A stretch of DNA of 64,000 nucleotides. It comes from Bacillota bacterium. Its GTDB lineage: Bacteria > Bacillota > Clostridia > Lachnospirales > Lachnospiraceae. Where the stretch lies: contig JAEYFP010000026.1 of assembly GCA_023402845.1 (NCBI GenBank), positions 12,745-76,744 on the forward strand, in the 5' to 3' direction. Below, piece by piece: positions 16,311 to 25,665 of this stretch (positions are counted from its first letter, which is position 1; every line of letters begins with the position of its first letter). Position numbers and translations under genes: made by a program. Below the pieces are notes generated by a model that worked only from the letters and a program-made list of their open reading frames with translations, ran no database searches and was not told where the DNA came from.

Positions 16311-17729
16311 CTACATGCCCTCATAAACCTCCTGCACATACTCCATGAAGCGGTTATCTTTGTCGTAAAGCCGCGCTCTTTTCATACAAAGCTCCGGCGT
16401 ATATAAATTGCTGCGCAACGCAATAATCTTGTCAATCGCAGCGATGATTCCCTGCACGCTGTTGCGTTCCACAGCAATTCCGCAGGTGTCGTCAATGCTC
16501 TCCGGACTGCCTCCTGCTTTGTAGGTTACAACCGGGGTACCACACGCAAGCGCCTCAATATTTGTGGTGGGGAACGTATCCTCCAGCGTCAAGTTAACAT
16601 AAATATCCGCGAGGGAATACAACGCAGCCAGCTCTTTTACACTGTCCGTCTTTGCAAGCCCGATAATCGAATGCGGCAGCTGTGAAAGCTGATCATCGCT
16701 TAAACCGAGCAGAATGATTGCAAATTTATCGCCGACAGACTTTGCAAGCGTCTCAAACTGAGATAAGCCCTTTCTTTCCCGCCATGGATTTGCAACGCCG
16801 AGCAGTACATATTTTCCTTTCAGGTGCAGCTTACTTCTGAGCTGAAAGACAAGATTATCATCCTTTCGTTCCTCCGCCACCGGAGAAAACTCTTCTAAGT
16901 CGATTCCGGTCGGAATGACCACCGTATGATAATTTTTTAAATAAGACTGCTTGACGCGAGCCGCCAGCCATTCAGACGGTGTTACAACCGTCAGATTGGA
17001 AAAGCCGGTAAACAGTTCCTTTTTCTGTTCGTAATTTTTCTTGGAACGATCCATCATGATCGACCGCGGATATTCTTGAAGCTGCTCACAGTGCGAGCAG
17101 CCTGCCTGCCACTTTTGACAGCCGATATACTCAAAATGCGCACAATGCCCTGTAAAGCTCCAGCAGTCATGCAGGGTCCATATCACCCTTCGGCCGGATT
17201 GCTTCAAATAGGTAAACAGCAGCTTCACATTGACATAATAGCCATGCACATTGTGCAGATGCACGATATCCGGATTAAATTCCTCGATGACCGAGATCAG
17301 CTCTTTTGTAGCCTTAGAGGAATAAAAACCATGTCTGTCCGTAATGCGGCTCAGGCCTCCGTGAATATAAACGCCCGTATCACTTCCTATCCGGTAGGAA
17401 CGAATCCCCTCCGGTGCCTCTCCGCGTCCATAGGCGACAAGGCATTCATAACCATGGTCCTGAAGAGTTCTGTACAAACCGCTCACGATTCTTCCGACGC
17501 TTCCGGTTCCTGAAACCGTATTAATGAGCAAAACCCTTCTGTTTTCCAGCTTGTCCATGGATGCAATCACAGTATTTGCGGCTTTGCTGATTGCGGAATT
17601 TTCCTCCGCTTCCTTGCTTCCCTGTCCGATAAATTCATTTTCCATATTTTCATCGAGAGAAACTGCAGTCACATCGCGCAAAGGAGACGCGGTTCTCTTC
17701 TGTTCGAGTTCCTCATAATCATCTATCAT
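16311..17729 (-). CDS. GT4-family glycosyltransferase (WcaC-like)
   Basis: A 472-residue GT4 enzyme. I use the ATG at 17729, with GAGGAG seven bases upstream and the previous gene's stop between. The first 55 residues are acidic and not part of the fold. The GT-B domain then begins RRVLLINTVSGTGSVGRIV. The block WTLHDCWSFTGHCAHFEYIG followed by a cysteine cluster (CQKWQAGCSHC) is typical of WcaC-like transferases. The donor site reads NLTLEDTFPTTNIEALACGTP. It adds a sugar to a lipid-linked intermediate; specificity is unknown. Confidence 0.85.
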   Translation of the reverse strand: MIDDYEELEQKRTASPLRDVTAVSLDENMENEFIGQGSKEAEENSAISKAANTVIASMDKLENRRVLLINTVSGTGSVGRIVSGLYRTLQDHGYECLVAYGRGEAPEGIRSYRIGSDTGVYIHGGLSRITDRHGFYSSKATKELISVIEEFNPDIVHLHNVHGYYVNVKLLFTYLKQSGRRVIWTLHDCWSFTGHCAHFEYIGCQKWQAGCSHCEQLQEYPRSIMMDRSKKNYEQKKELFTGFSNLTVVTPSEWLAARVKQSYLKNYHTVVIPTGIDLEEFSPVAEERKDDNLVFQLRSKLHLKGKYVLLGVANPWRERKGLSQFETLAKSVGDKFAIILLGLSDDQLSQLPHSIIGLAKTDSVKELAALYSLADIYVNLTLEDTFPTTNIEALACGTPVVTYKAGGSPESIDDTCGIAVERNSVQGIIAAIDKIIALRSNLYTPELCMKRARLYDKDNRFMEYVQEVYEGM

Positions 17730-17733
17730 TTCG

Positions 17734-19380
17734 TTACTCCTCATCATCCAGATCATTTAGTATTAGATGAATCACTCGTTCCTGCCCCCTGGAAAAGTCT
17801 TTTGTGAGTTGCAGCTTTCTCATTTCCTGACGCACCTTCGGCGTGGAAATCAGCCAGCGAATCGTGGAAATGATTGTCAGCGCATCCTGCTCCCTGCCGA
17901 TGCCGAGATTGATAAAGCCATTCTGGATACCGGCAAATACATGCTCTGCCTCCCGTTCATTCTGCGCCATTACAATAGAAGGGACGCCCATACTCGCCAG
18001 TTCGTAGACCGTTCTGCCCTGCGAGGTAACGGCAAGATCCATTTTGTTCATATAGGCACTGACCCGCTTCACATCATTATGAACATAAATATTATTTTCT
18101 TCATCTGTCACTATTTTATCCTTGTGCAGATAAGCAAACCCGATGAGAAAATGAAATTGGATATCAGGATGCTTGCTATGAAGCACCTTGCACACCTCAT
18201 ATAACCGGCCTGTCAGATCGGAAGGATCCGAACCGCCGAAAATCACAAGAATATTTTTCACCTCTTCGGAAAACGCCTTCGGTTCCTCCTCTAAAAATTC
18301 GTCCCGAATGCAGAAATACTTCGAGCCGTAATATTCATTGTGGAGCTTATCGCCCTTTTCATACAGTGCATTAATAACGGCGTCTGCATACTTTGCGCCG
18401 AGTCCGACATCCTCAAAGTTAATGACTCGCTTCACATACTTTGTTGCCATCATCATATAGTCCTGCGTCGTATCCAGAATATCGTTGACAAGAATATCCG
18501 GCTTTTCCCTCTTCAGCACCTCTTCAAATTCCTTTTCATCCGCAACGGCTATCACCGGAAAGTTGGCTTCTTTCAGCCGTTCAATACCGATATCGCTCTC
18601 AGAATCCGCCGCAAATAAAATCTCATGCGCCGTCAGCTTATATGCAAGTGTCAGACAACGATAAATATGCCCCATTCCGAGCTGCATCTTACCGACCGTC
18701 CGAAACAGCACTTTTTTCCTCTTAAGAATATTTTCACAAAGCACCCAATCCGAATACGTATCAATGTCAATTGCCTCTTCCTCGGGAATTTCAAAAATAT
18801 TGACTTTTTCCCCGATTCTGCTGTTTTCCGTCACGCATCCCCTGCGCGTGATCAAAAATCCCCCTGTTTCCACATAGTTAGCAGGAAGTTCCTGAGAATT
18901 CAAACGCTTTTCATAATTCTTTGCAATTTTGCCGTTGCGAATACCCCAGGACAGATGCGGCTTATTCATTGCACTTAAAATGGTATCCCACTCGGATTCC
19001 TCAAAAAAGCGGACCGCCTTTTTTAATGTCTCAAGTTTCAGGGTCGGAGAGGTTGCCTGCATCGTGATGACATTGTCATAGGTGCATTGCTTTTTATGCT
19101 CCATATACTGTACGGCATGGTAAATAACAGGATCGAGTGTCACCTGATCCGTCGCAAGCTCCTTCGGACGGGCGATGACCTCCACACCCCTTTTCTCTAC
19201 AATCCCTCCCAGCTCTTCGTCATCCGTGGAAACGGCGACATCTACCTCCATATAAGCCTTGAGTGCATTTGCATTTTCTATCGAATAACAGATCAGCGGC
19301 TTCCCGCACATGATCCTCACATTTTTCCTCGGTATTCTTTTTGAACCGCCCCTCGCCGGTATGACTATCAAAGTTTTCAT
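17734..19380 (-). CDS. CMP-nonulosonate synthetase fused to a PseG-like hydrolase/transferase domain
   Basis: A 548-residue two-domain protein. Residues 1-225 are a NeuA/LegF/PseF-type cytidylyltransferase (IPARGGSKRIPRKN, STDDEELG, QATSPTLK, ETGGFLITR, IDIDTYSDW) that activates a nonulosonic acid with CTP. From residue 228 onward, VLFRTVGKMQLGMGHIYRCL, then VIFGGSDPSDLTGR and VTSQGRTVYELASMGVP match PseG, the GT28-like UDP-sugar hydrolase of pseudaminate synthesis, including the GxGH histidine. Start overlaps the flippase stop (ATGA) with AGAGGAG before it. Neighbouring NeuB supports nonulosonate synthesis. Full Pse or Leg pathway genes are not all present, so the C-terminal activity is uncertain. 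Confidence 0.82.
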   Translation of the reverse strand: MKTLIVIPARGGSKRIPRKNVRIMCGKPLICYSIENANALKAYMEVDVAVSTDDEELGGIVEKRGVEVIARPKELATDQVTLDPVIYHAVQYMEHKKQCTYDNVITMQATSPTLKLETLKKAVRFFEESEWDTILSAMNKPHLSWGIRNGKIAKNYEKRLNSQELPANYVETGGFLITRRGCVTENSRIGEKVNIFEIPEEEAIDIDTYSDWVLCENILKRKKVLFRTVGKMQLGMGHIYRCLTLAYKLTAHEILFAADSESDIGIERLKEANFPVIAVADEKEFEEVLKREKPDILVNDILDTTQDYMMMATKYVKRVINFEDVGLGAKYADAVINALYEKGDKLHNEYYGSKYFCIRDEFLEEEPKAFSEEVKNILVIFGGSDPSDLTGRLYEVCKVLHSKHPDIQFHFLIGFAYLHKDKIVTDEENNIYVHNDVKRVSAYMNKMDLAVTSQGRTVYELASMGVPSIVMAQNEREAEHVFAGIQNGFINLGIGREQDALTIISTIRWLISTPKVRQEMRKLQLTKDFSRGQERVIHLILNDLDDEE

Positions 19381-20840
19381 TCCTGACTCCTCTGGTTATC
19401 CTTCTTAAGGTAATGCTGTTTGATATAAGTAAGCAGTAACATTATATCACGTCTTTTGAGAAAAGCAAAAATTCCTAATATCACGACTGCCAAACTGTAA
19501 CGAGCCACGATGATTTCGATACCGTCCCTGTAAAATAAACTCATCAGCAGACCGATTCCGCAGCAAAGCACCATCGAGGTAAACATGTAAAAATTGGCAT
19601 AGATCCGCTTCTTAAGGACAAAACGCGTCGCAATATAATGGAACAGCAGCAGAAACAAATAACTGAACAGCGTCGTATAGCCGGCGGAAATGTATCCATA
19701 ACGCGGAATAAAAATCAGGTTCAACACATAGTTGACGATTGCCGCCAGAATAGAGCTGACGGCGATAATCGGCGTCTTTTTATAAAACAGCTCTACATTG
19801 ACGTAGTTTGTATAATAATACTGTGCCAGCGTCCCGAGCGCAACAGGTGGAATTACCCATTTTGCCTGCCAGTAGTCGGGCGAATTCGGTGAAAGGATCA
19901 TCAGCGCTTCCGGTGCTACCGTAATAAAGCCAATCGTCAAAAATGCACCGAGCAGTACAAGCTTTTTTTGAATCCCCCGGATCTGCTGCTTATTCCCCGC
20001 ATGGAGCTGGTCGTTGAACCACGGCAGCCACGCCTGTCCGATCGCATTTGTAAAAATAGCGAGCAGTGTCGCAAAGCTGTAGCCGAATGTATAAAGCCCA
20101 TTGTCCGCATCACCGCACAGATCCTTGATCATGATCCGGTCAATTTGTGCCAGAACAGTGAGTGCCAGCGCATGCGGAATCATTGGAAGTCCCATTTTCA
20201 GCGCATAGATCCAGTATTCCTTTTTATAGAACAGACGCCCCTTCCGTAAAATTTGGATATAAAACCAGATACCCATCATAAACGTCGGCAGCAGCGTTCC
20301 TAAAATTTTGCCAAAATAGCGCTTTTCATTGAACAGCAGCATCAATGCAACGGAAAACAGGATCGTACCAACACTGGAAATAATCGAAATCGCTATATTT
20401 TCCTTGTACTTATATTCATATCGGCATTTCTGCTGCATGTATTCCACAGAAGGTGAAATCATCAGATAAACAAACAGTACAATAACAAGCGGTACCTCGT
20501 ATTTGATCGCCGCCGAAATCTGTTCCCTGAAAATAGTAGCCGCAAGCAGCACACAAAACGCAAACGAACTGGAAAGTCCCTGCAGTGCTGACATATACTC
20601 GTCAAATTTATCCCCAAAGTCAATTTTAGCCCTTCCGATGCTATATACAATGCATAGGCAGGTGAGGATATTGAAAATATCAATCCAGGAATTAAATGTA
20701 TTGGCACGTCCATAGTCGGCCGTCGTCAGCATACTCGTATAAATCGGAGTCGTGACAATCGCGATCGCCCTGATGGATATACTCGAAATCATATACCAGA
20801 TTCCGGATTTAATTACCTGACTTCCCTTTTCTTTTCTCAT
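19377..20840 (-). CDS. wzx: Wzx-type flippase (copy 2)
   Basis: A 487-residue polytopic protein with about 14 helices. It opens SGIWYMISSISIRAIAIVTTP and YTSMLTTADYGRANTFNSW, the usual Wzx start and cytoplasmic loop. I prefer the ATG at 20840 because it overlaps the NeuB stop as ATGA; an ATG at 20855 would add five residues. Lying between the NeuB synthase and the CMP-activating enzyme, it may move a repeat unit that carries the nonulosonate. It is only distantly similar to the other two flippases. Confidence 0.87.
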   Translation of the reverse strand: MRKEKGSQVIKSGIWYMISSISIRAIAIVTTPIYTSMLTTADYGRANTFNSWIDIFNILTCLCIVYSIGRAKIDFGDKFDEYMSALQGLSSSFAFCVLLAATIFREQISAAIKYEVPLVIVLFVYLMISPSVEYMQQKCRYEYKYKENIAISIISSVGTILFSVALMLLFNEKRYFGKILGTLLPTFMMGIWFYIQILRKGRLFYKKEYWIYALKMGLPMIPHALALTVLAQIDRIMIKDLCGDADNGLYTFGYSFATLLAIFTNAIGQAWLPWFNDQLHAGNKQQIRGIQKKLVLLGAFLTIGFITVAPEALMILSPNSPDYWQAKWVIPPVALGTLAQYYYTNYVNVELFYKKTPIIAVSSILAAIVNYVLNLIFIPRYGYISAGYTTLFSYLFLLLFHYIATRFVLKKRIYANFYMFTSMVLCCGIGLLMSLFYRDGIEIIVARYSLAVVILGIFAFLKRRDIMLLLTYIKQHYLKKDNQRSQE

Positions 20841-21910
20841 GGTGTAAGCATCCATTCCATTAAAATCGTGTCCTCCGCGATGTCCTGCGCAGCAGTCCTT
20901 CCAACCAGCTCCGTCAGCCTGTCCGGAGAAATGCCGGTTCCCGGACGTTTAAATGTCAGCAGCTCTTCGCTGATAATCGTTCCCTTCGGAATATCGACAG
21001 CCGACACAATGGAGCGCCTTGCGTTTTTACGCGCAGTCAGCTCGGTTTGCAGACAGCAGAGAGTACCCTTGCCGCGTATCAAATCCATCTCTTCAATCCC
21101 TTTTAAAATTCGTTTTGCATCCCCCGGATCCATCGCATGGTAATGGTCGTTTCCCTTCAGGGTCTTGTCCAATGTAAAATGCTTCTCAATACAGCGCGCC
21201 CCAAGATTATATGCCGTTTTGATAACATCGCAGTTTTCCGTCGGCTTCGTATGATCCGAATAACCGATATACAGATCGGGAAACTGGCTTGCCAGCGAAG
21301 AAATCTTTAATAAATTCGCATCCCCAAGCGGAGTCGGATATTCGAGAACGCAGTGCAGCAGCACAATCGGCTTCTCGTTATGCATACGAATCGTGTCAAT
21401 CGCTGCCTCAATTTCCGGCAGTTCCGATGCCCCGACCGACAAAAGAATCGGTTTGTTTTTCTTCGCCTGATGTTCGATAAACGGCAAATTGGATAAATCG
21501 GAGGAAGAAATTTTATAGACCTCCATCAGCTCATCGAGATAATCAGCGGATTCAAAATCAAAGGCTGTGGACAGAAACTCAATTTTTAAGCTTTCCGCAT
21601 ACGCCTTTAATTCTTTGTATTCCTCATAGCCAAAGCTGTCAAACTTCTGAAACAGCTCATACTGCGAAGTCGTCGGCTCCTCTGTCGTATCCCAATAGGA
21701 GGGAGATGCCTTCGCGGCAAGCGTGCCTGCTTTATAGGTCTGAAACTTTACGGCATGAATGCCGGCTAAAGCCGCCTCCTTCACCATTTCCTTGGCAGCC
21801 TCCATCACTGTGATACCCTCTTTTTTCGCAATATCATAATAATTGACTCCGATTTCGGCGATCAGCACAAACTGGCCGTTTTGCAGCCGATTGATGATTG
21901 AACTTTTCAT
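20837..21910 (-). CDS. neuB: NeuB-family nonulosonic acid synthase
   Basis: A 357-residue enzyme that condenses phosphoenolpyruvate with an N-acetylated hexose to form a nine-carbon sialic-type acid. The TIM-barrel domain (1-280) shows LIAEIGVNYYD, HAVKFQTYKAGTLA, YKISSSDLSN, LHCVLEYPTP and GYSDHTKP. The C-terminal SAF/antifreeze-like domain reads SIVSAVDIPKGTIISEE and RPGTGISP. Length and domains are standard. Whether it makes Neu5Ac, legionaminate or pseudaminate cannot be decided from visible residues. Four-base overlap with the preceding gene and AGGAGGAG before the ATG. Confidence 0.9.
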   Translation of the reverse strand: MKSSIINRLQNGQFVLIAEIGVNYYDIAKKEGITVMEAAKEMVKEAALAGIHAVKFQTYKAGTLAAKASPSYWDTTEEPTTSQYELFQKFDSFGYEEYKELKAYAESLKIEFLSTAFDFESADYLDELMEVYKISSSDLSNLPFIEHQAKKNKPILLSVGASELPEIEAAIDTIRMHNEKPIVLLHCVLEYPTPLGDANLLKISSLASQFPDLYIGYSDHTKPTENCDVIKTAYNLGARCIEKHFTLDKTLKGNDHYHAMDPGDAKRILKGIEEMDLIRGKGTLCCLQTELTARKNARRSIVSAVDIPKGTIISEELLTFKRPGTGISPDRLTELVGRTAAQDIAEDTILMEWMLTP

Positions 21911-23502
21911 GAATGCTCCTCCTGATAGCGTGCATAGCCCGCGTGATAAAACTTAAGCAGCCGATGGAGCTGCTCTCTGAATTTTTCATCCTCCGGCTCT
22001 TTCCCTGCTAATACTTTCTCGGCTTTTCCCATCAGATAGAACAGGTCGATTTCAAACCCGATTTCCTTCATTGTCTGCAAATAAGCGGCACAGGAATGAA
22101 TGTTTTCAATTTCCCCGAACTCCCGGATTAACTCCGGCAGATCCTCAAAGCTCCTGACCCGGGTGATTCCGTCGATCAGTGCGAACGGCACATCACCGAA
22201 CAGAAGCGACTTGCGTCCGAGCAGTGCTTCTTCATATGCGGTCGTTCCGACGATCGTTACGACACCCTTCGCATTCGCGATCCACGGCTTCGGATCATGA
22301 TAGTAATTGACCTGTACGAGACGGACATTGTGAAGCTCCTTGACCTTTTTATAAAATTGAACCCCGCGCTCGCCGAGCATCGCCTGATGCTCCTTCACAT
22401 AAAGCTTCCACCCGACCGGCAAAGACTTGGATACCTGCTCAATCAGATTGCATTCGTCCACATAGTACGAAGCTTTTACGAATACGGTCGATTCCGGTAT
22501 GAGATGGAGCGGCATATAAACGTAATCCTCTCCCGGCACCGGATTCTCAAAATATTTATTTTTTCCCATAAACTTTCTTCTGAGCAGCAAAACCTGTAAA
22601 TAATGAAAGAAGTAAGGAATACTCGGGGCGTATAGAATTTTATTTGTGCGCTTGATCTTCAAGTTCTTTTTTGTGATGTCCATGTTCCAGAAATAGTTCC
22701 ATTTTCCATGCATGACACGCAAGATCCACAAAAGACTGTCCCGTTCATACTGGCTTGTCACTGTGCCGGCAAATTCCTTGTTCATAATCGTCGCTTGTTT
22801 CCTGTAATTCTCGATATAAGCGTATGCCTCGGACAATTCTTCCTTCGACTTCTTAAGATTTGCTTCATACGCCTTCACGACATACTCGTCGATTCCGATC
22901 GTATTTTGAAAAGTCGGGTATTTGTAATAACCGAATTTAGAGTATTCCACTGTGATATAAGGAATCCCCTTCCGGTAGGCGACCTCGTTGATAATTGTAC
23001 GCTGCAGCTCCGCATTATCAAAGTCCAGAATCATATCCGGCTTAAATTCCTCAAAAATGGAGAGAATTTTCTTATAGTTTAACTGAAGCCAATACATATT
23101 TTCATCGTAATTTGTCAAAGACCAGTAATATCGGTAATGATAGTGCCTCGTATTTTCCTGCGAGCTCATCAGCTGCAGATTCAGATTTTTAAAATGTGTA
23201 TATTCCGCCTCAATTTTTTCAAGATAAGCCAGATCGACAGGCGATCCTTTCTGCTTAAGCCCCTTTGTATACTGTTCACAAATATCCCGCACATCATACA
23301 GCTTCACATCAGGAAGCTCTTCCTTAAACTTATAATAGCTATTTTCGTTGTAATAGCATTTATGATAGCTGCATTCCGTGGACATGATATAAAAGGCGGC
23401 AACCTCATTATCCGCTTTTAAGCTTCTTGCCAGAAACCATAGCGGCATTGAGTAAGTCTCTCTGCATACGAAAAGTATTTTTTTATCGTGAAAATCCTGC
23501 AC
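21907..23502 (-). CDS. Capsule-synthesis (KpsC/KpsS-like) glycosyltransferase domain protein
   Basis: I place the start at a GTG (23502) because AAAGGAG lies five bases upstream and this leaves a clean 53-base gap after the preceding gene; a longer reading would overlap it by 127 bases. The 531-residue product opens DKKILFVCRETYSMPLWFLA. The C-terminal half (PLHLIPESTVFVKAS, LYVKEHQAMLGERG, VTIVGTTAYEEALLG) resembles the capsule polysaccharide synthesis domain of KpsC/KpsS, which transfer Kdo from CMP-Kdo. As nonulosonates are also CMP-activated and NeuB follows directly, it may be the transferase for that sugar. This is inference. Confidence 0.68.
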   Translation of the reverse strand: MQDFHDKKILFVCRETYSMPLWFLARSLKADNEVAAFYIMSTECSYHKCYYNENSYYKFKEELPDVKLYDVRDICEQYTKGLKQKGSPVDLAYLEKIEAEYTHFKNLNLQLMSSQENTRHYHYRYYWSLTNYDENMYWLQLNYKKILSIFEEFKPDMILDFDNAELQRTIINEVAYRKGIPYITVEYSKFGYYKYPTFQNTIGIDEYVVKAYEANLKKSKEELSEAYAYIENYRKQATIMNKEFAGTVTSQYERDSLLWILRVMHGKWNYFWNMDITKKNLKIKRTNKILYAPSIPYFFHYLQVLLLRRKFMGKNKYFENPVPGEDYVYMPLHLIPESTVFVKASYYVDECNLIEQVSKSLPVGWKLYVKEHQAMLGERGVQFYKKVKELHNVRLVQVNYYHDPKPWIANAKGVVTIVGTTAYEEALLGRKSLLFGDVPFALIDGITRVRSFEDLPELIREFGEIENIHSCAAYLQTMKEIGFEIDLFYLMGKAEKVLAGKEPEDEKFREQLHRLLKFYHAGYARYQEEHS

Positions 23503-23555
23503 ACTTGCTCCTTTCAGGCGCGGCTTTCTATCCGCAGACCTATCGTTTTGCGTCT

Positions 23556-24575
23556 TTACAATCCCTGCCTGCGAAAGGTTCGGGTCCAGTCCGTACCTGT
23601 CCGGTACGAAGTATGACTCTCTAAAAACCGTTTTCTGCGAAATGCCGTAACCTTCGCAAACAGCCATGGACTGCCGCTGCACAACAGCATTTTTACTTTC
23701 AGGCTCCCCGGTACGCGCGGATTTTTTATGACCGTCTTCGCGTGCGTCCGTACATAGGATAACGATTCCCTGTCATGCTCTTTGGAAAAGACACCAAACA
23801 GCACACTGTTCTGAATCGCACTCATATTCTCATGAACGAGAAAGAAGGAGACCGCAGCTTTCAGGTTCGGGTACTGCACTAACAGTTTTTCACAGATTTT
23901 ATAGTCCTCCCGTAGGGACAGCAGCAAGTTCTGCTCGACGCGGGAACCGCTGTCCTCACTGACGCGGAAATAATATTTGGAAGCCGTATGGTAAACAACC
24001 TTCCTTGCCTGTAACAAGATCCGGTAAGCAATCTGCCGGTCCTCCACAAGCTGTCCGACCGGAAACCGAATTGTCTCAAACAGCGTTTTTCGGTAAAGCT
24101 TATCCCACAAATGCAGAAAGAATCCTTCCTGATATAAAATCATCTCAAATGCCTGCTCCGTATCCAGTACGTATTCCGAGTCCTCGGCTGTTCCATCGAC
24201 GCAGTTTTCATACGCATAATATTTGCCGGTCACGGATACATCCGCATCATGCTTAAGCGCTGCCTGCACCATCGTCTCCACCATGTCAGGATCTATGTAG
24301 TCGTCTCCGTCCACAAAACCGATATAATCACCCGTAGCCGCATCAAGCCCCTGATTTCTCGCGACGGCAGTCCCTTTCGGCTCCTCCTTCAGCACGAGGA
24401 CTCTCGCATCCTCGGCTGCGATCCGATCGCAGATTTCTTCGCAGGCGATGTCACCTCTCCCGAGGACACAGATAATCTCAAGGTTCTGATACGTCTGTCC
24501 TGTCACGCTCCTCAAACACTGCTCCAAAAAGCGCTCCACCTGATAAATAATAATGATGATGCTCACCTTAGGCAT
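23556..24575 (-). CDS. GT2-family glycosyltransferase
   Basis: A 339-residue GT-A enzyme: PKVSIIIIIYQVERFLEQCL, LVLKEEPKGTAVARNQGLD and the metal site GFVDGDDYIDPDMVE, then a C-terminal helical part of about 120 residues as in CpsJ/EpsJ-like enzymes. The ATG at 24575 overlaps the previous gene by eight bases (ATGCCTAA); an ATG at 24584, three bases after GGAGG, is the alternative. It acts on the growing lipid-linked unit; sugar specificity is unknown. Confidence 0.84.
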   Translation of the reverse strand: MPKVSIIIIIYQVERFLEQCLRSVTGQTYQNLEIICVLGRGDIACEEICDRIAAEDARVLVLKEEPKGTAVARNQGLDAATGDYIGFVDGDDYIDPDMVETMVQAALKHDADVSVTGKYYAYENCVDGTAEDSEYVLDTEQAFEMILYQEGFFLHLWDKLYRKTLFETIRFPVGQLVEDRQIAYRILLQARKVVYHTASKYYFRVSEDSGSRVEQNLLLSLREDYKICEKLLVQYPNLKAAVSFFLVHENMSAIQNSVLFGVFSKEHDRESLSYVRTHAKTVIKNPRVPGSLKVKMLLCSGSPWLFAKVTAFRRKRFLESHTSYRTGTDWTRTFRRQGL

Positions 24576-25665
24576 TCTGTCCATCTTCCTCCATCACGCG
24601 CCGGATTGCCTCCAAATAAGCATATTTTCTCGTCTCATCCGGTTCAAGCACCGCGCCCTCTCCCCATTCGTTCCACGCGTTGATCAGCACGAAGTCCGCC
24701 TTCCTTCCCCGCACCTGTTCCTTTAGCTTGCGGAGTACCTGTTCAAATCTGACGGGATTCGTATTTTTGTATACAAGCCCCTTATAGCTCCTGCGCGGGG
24801 TATTGTCCCAATCCGGGATCAGACCCGGAAATTCATCATCCGCATAGCTCCTCGCTGCAATCCGGTCAACAATCCAGTCGCCGGGAATGCTGCGCTCCAA
24901 CAGCTTCTTCTTCTTAAATCGGTTCAGCACAGTCTTTGTTAGGACGGACAGGTTGTACCAAAACTCTTTTTCTTTTGAAAAATCATGCTTCAGCGTATAG
25001 CCCGGTTCAAAATAGTAATAGGCATCCACCAGCTCTCTTCGCTGCTCCTGCTGCCCGGCCGTCTTGCCCGATACGATGTAAAGTCCCGGGAAACCGGCTT
25101 CAACAGCCCATCTGTGAAAACAAGTGAGCATTTCCTTTAAGCAGCCGATCTCAAATGTACGGTATATTTGAAATACGGGCTTGCCATCCACCTTCACATA
25201 TCGCTCATCCCTAAAAAACGGCAGCAGATAATCAAAGTGAACACGCCAGTCCGCTTCTGTTCCATAGTCCTGTTTCATCAGAATCTCTTCGGCAAGGCCA
25301 TACCAAGTCCTCGTCCACGTTTCATTTGCCCAGCAAATGCTGTAACGGATGTCGATGTCCGGATGCGCAAGCAGAATTTCCATCGGCTGCTCCATCAATT
25401 GCCGGCCCCGGAACCAATATTGGTAAATGCTGAATCCGTAAATACCGTATTCCTTTGCAAGTGATGCCTGCCACCGCCACGTTTCCTCTCCCTGCCTCAA
25501 GAGGTCATAATAACGTCCGTTAAGCGGCACGCGCGGCTGCTGATGTCCCCGGTAAAGAGGAAGCGCGCGCTTCACGGCTGTCCACTCCGTATAGCCTTCT
25601 CCCCACCATTCATTATTTTCAGGAAATTCATGATATTGCGGCAGATATAAACACATTACTCTCAT
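24568..25665 (-). CDS. WbsX-family protein (GH99-like TIM barrel)
   Basis: A 365-residue member of the WbsX family found in O-antigen and capsule loci. The opening VMCLYLPQYHEFPENNEWWG, then GYTEWTAVKRALPLYRGHQQ, FSIYQYWFRGRQLME and ICWANETWTRTW are its hallmarks, and the end has LINAWNEWGEGAVLEPDE. The fold resembles family 99 endo-mannosidases. Members are often called glycosyltransferases, but activity is not firmly known, so it may act as a transferase or a trimming hydrolase. Starts inside the polymerase stop (ATGA). Confidence 0.85.
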   Translation of the reverse strand: MRVMCLYLPQYHEFPENNEWWGEGYTEWTAVKRALPLYRGHQQPRVPLNGRYYDLLRQGEETWRWQASLAKEYGIYGFSIYQYWFRGRQLMEQPMEILLAHPDIDIRYSICWANETWTRTWYGLAEEILMKQDYGTEADWRVHFDYLLPFFRDERYVKVDGKPVFQIYRTFEIGCLKEMLTCFHRWAVEAGFPGLYIVSGKTAGQQEQRRELVDAYYYFEPGYTLKHDFSKEKEFWYNLSVLTKTVLNRFKKKKLLERSIPGDWIVDRIAARSYADDEFPGLIPDWDNTPRRSYKGLVYKNTNPVRFEQVLRKLKEQVRGRKADFVLINAWNEWGEGAVLEPDETRKYAYLEAIRRVMEEDGQNA

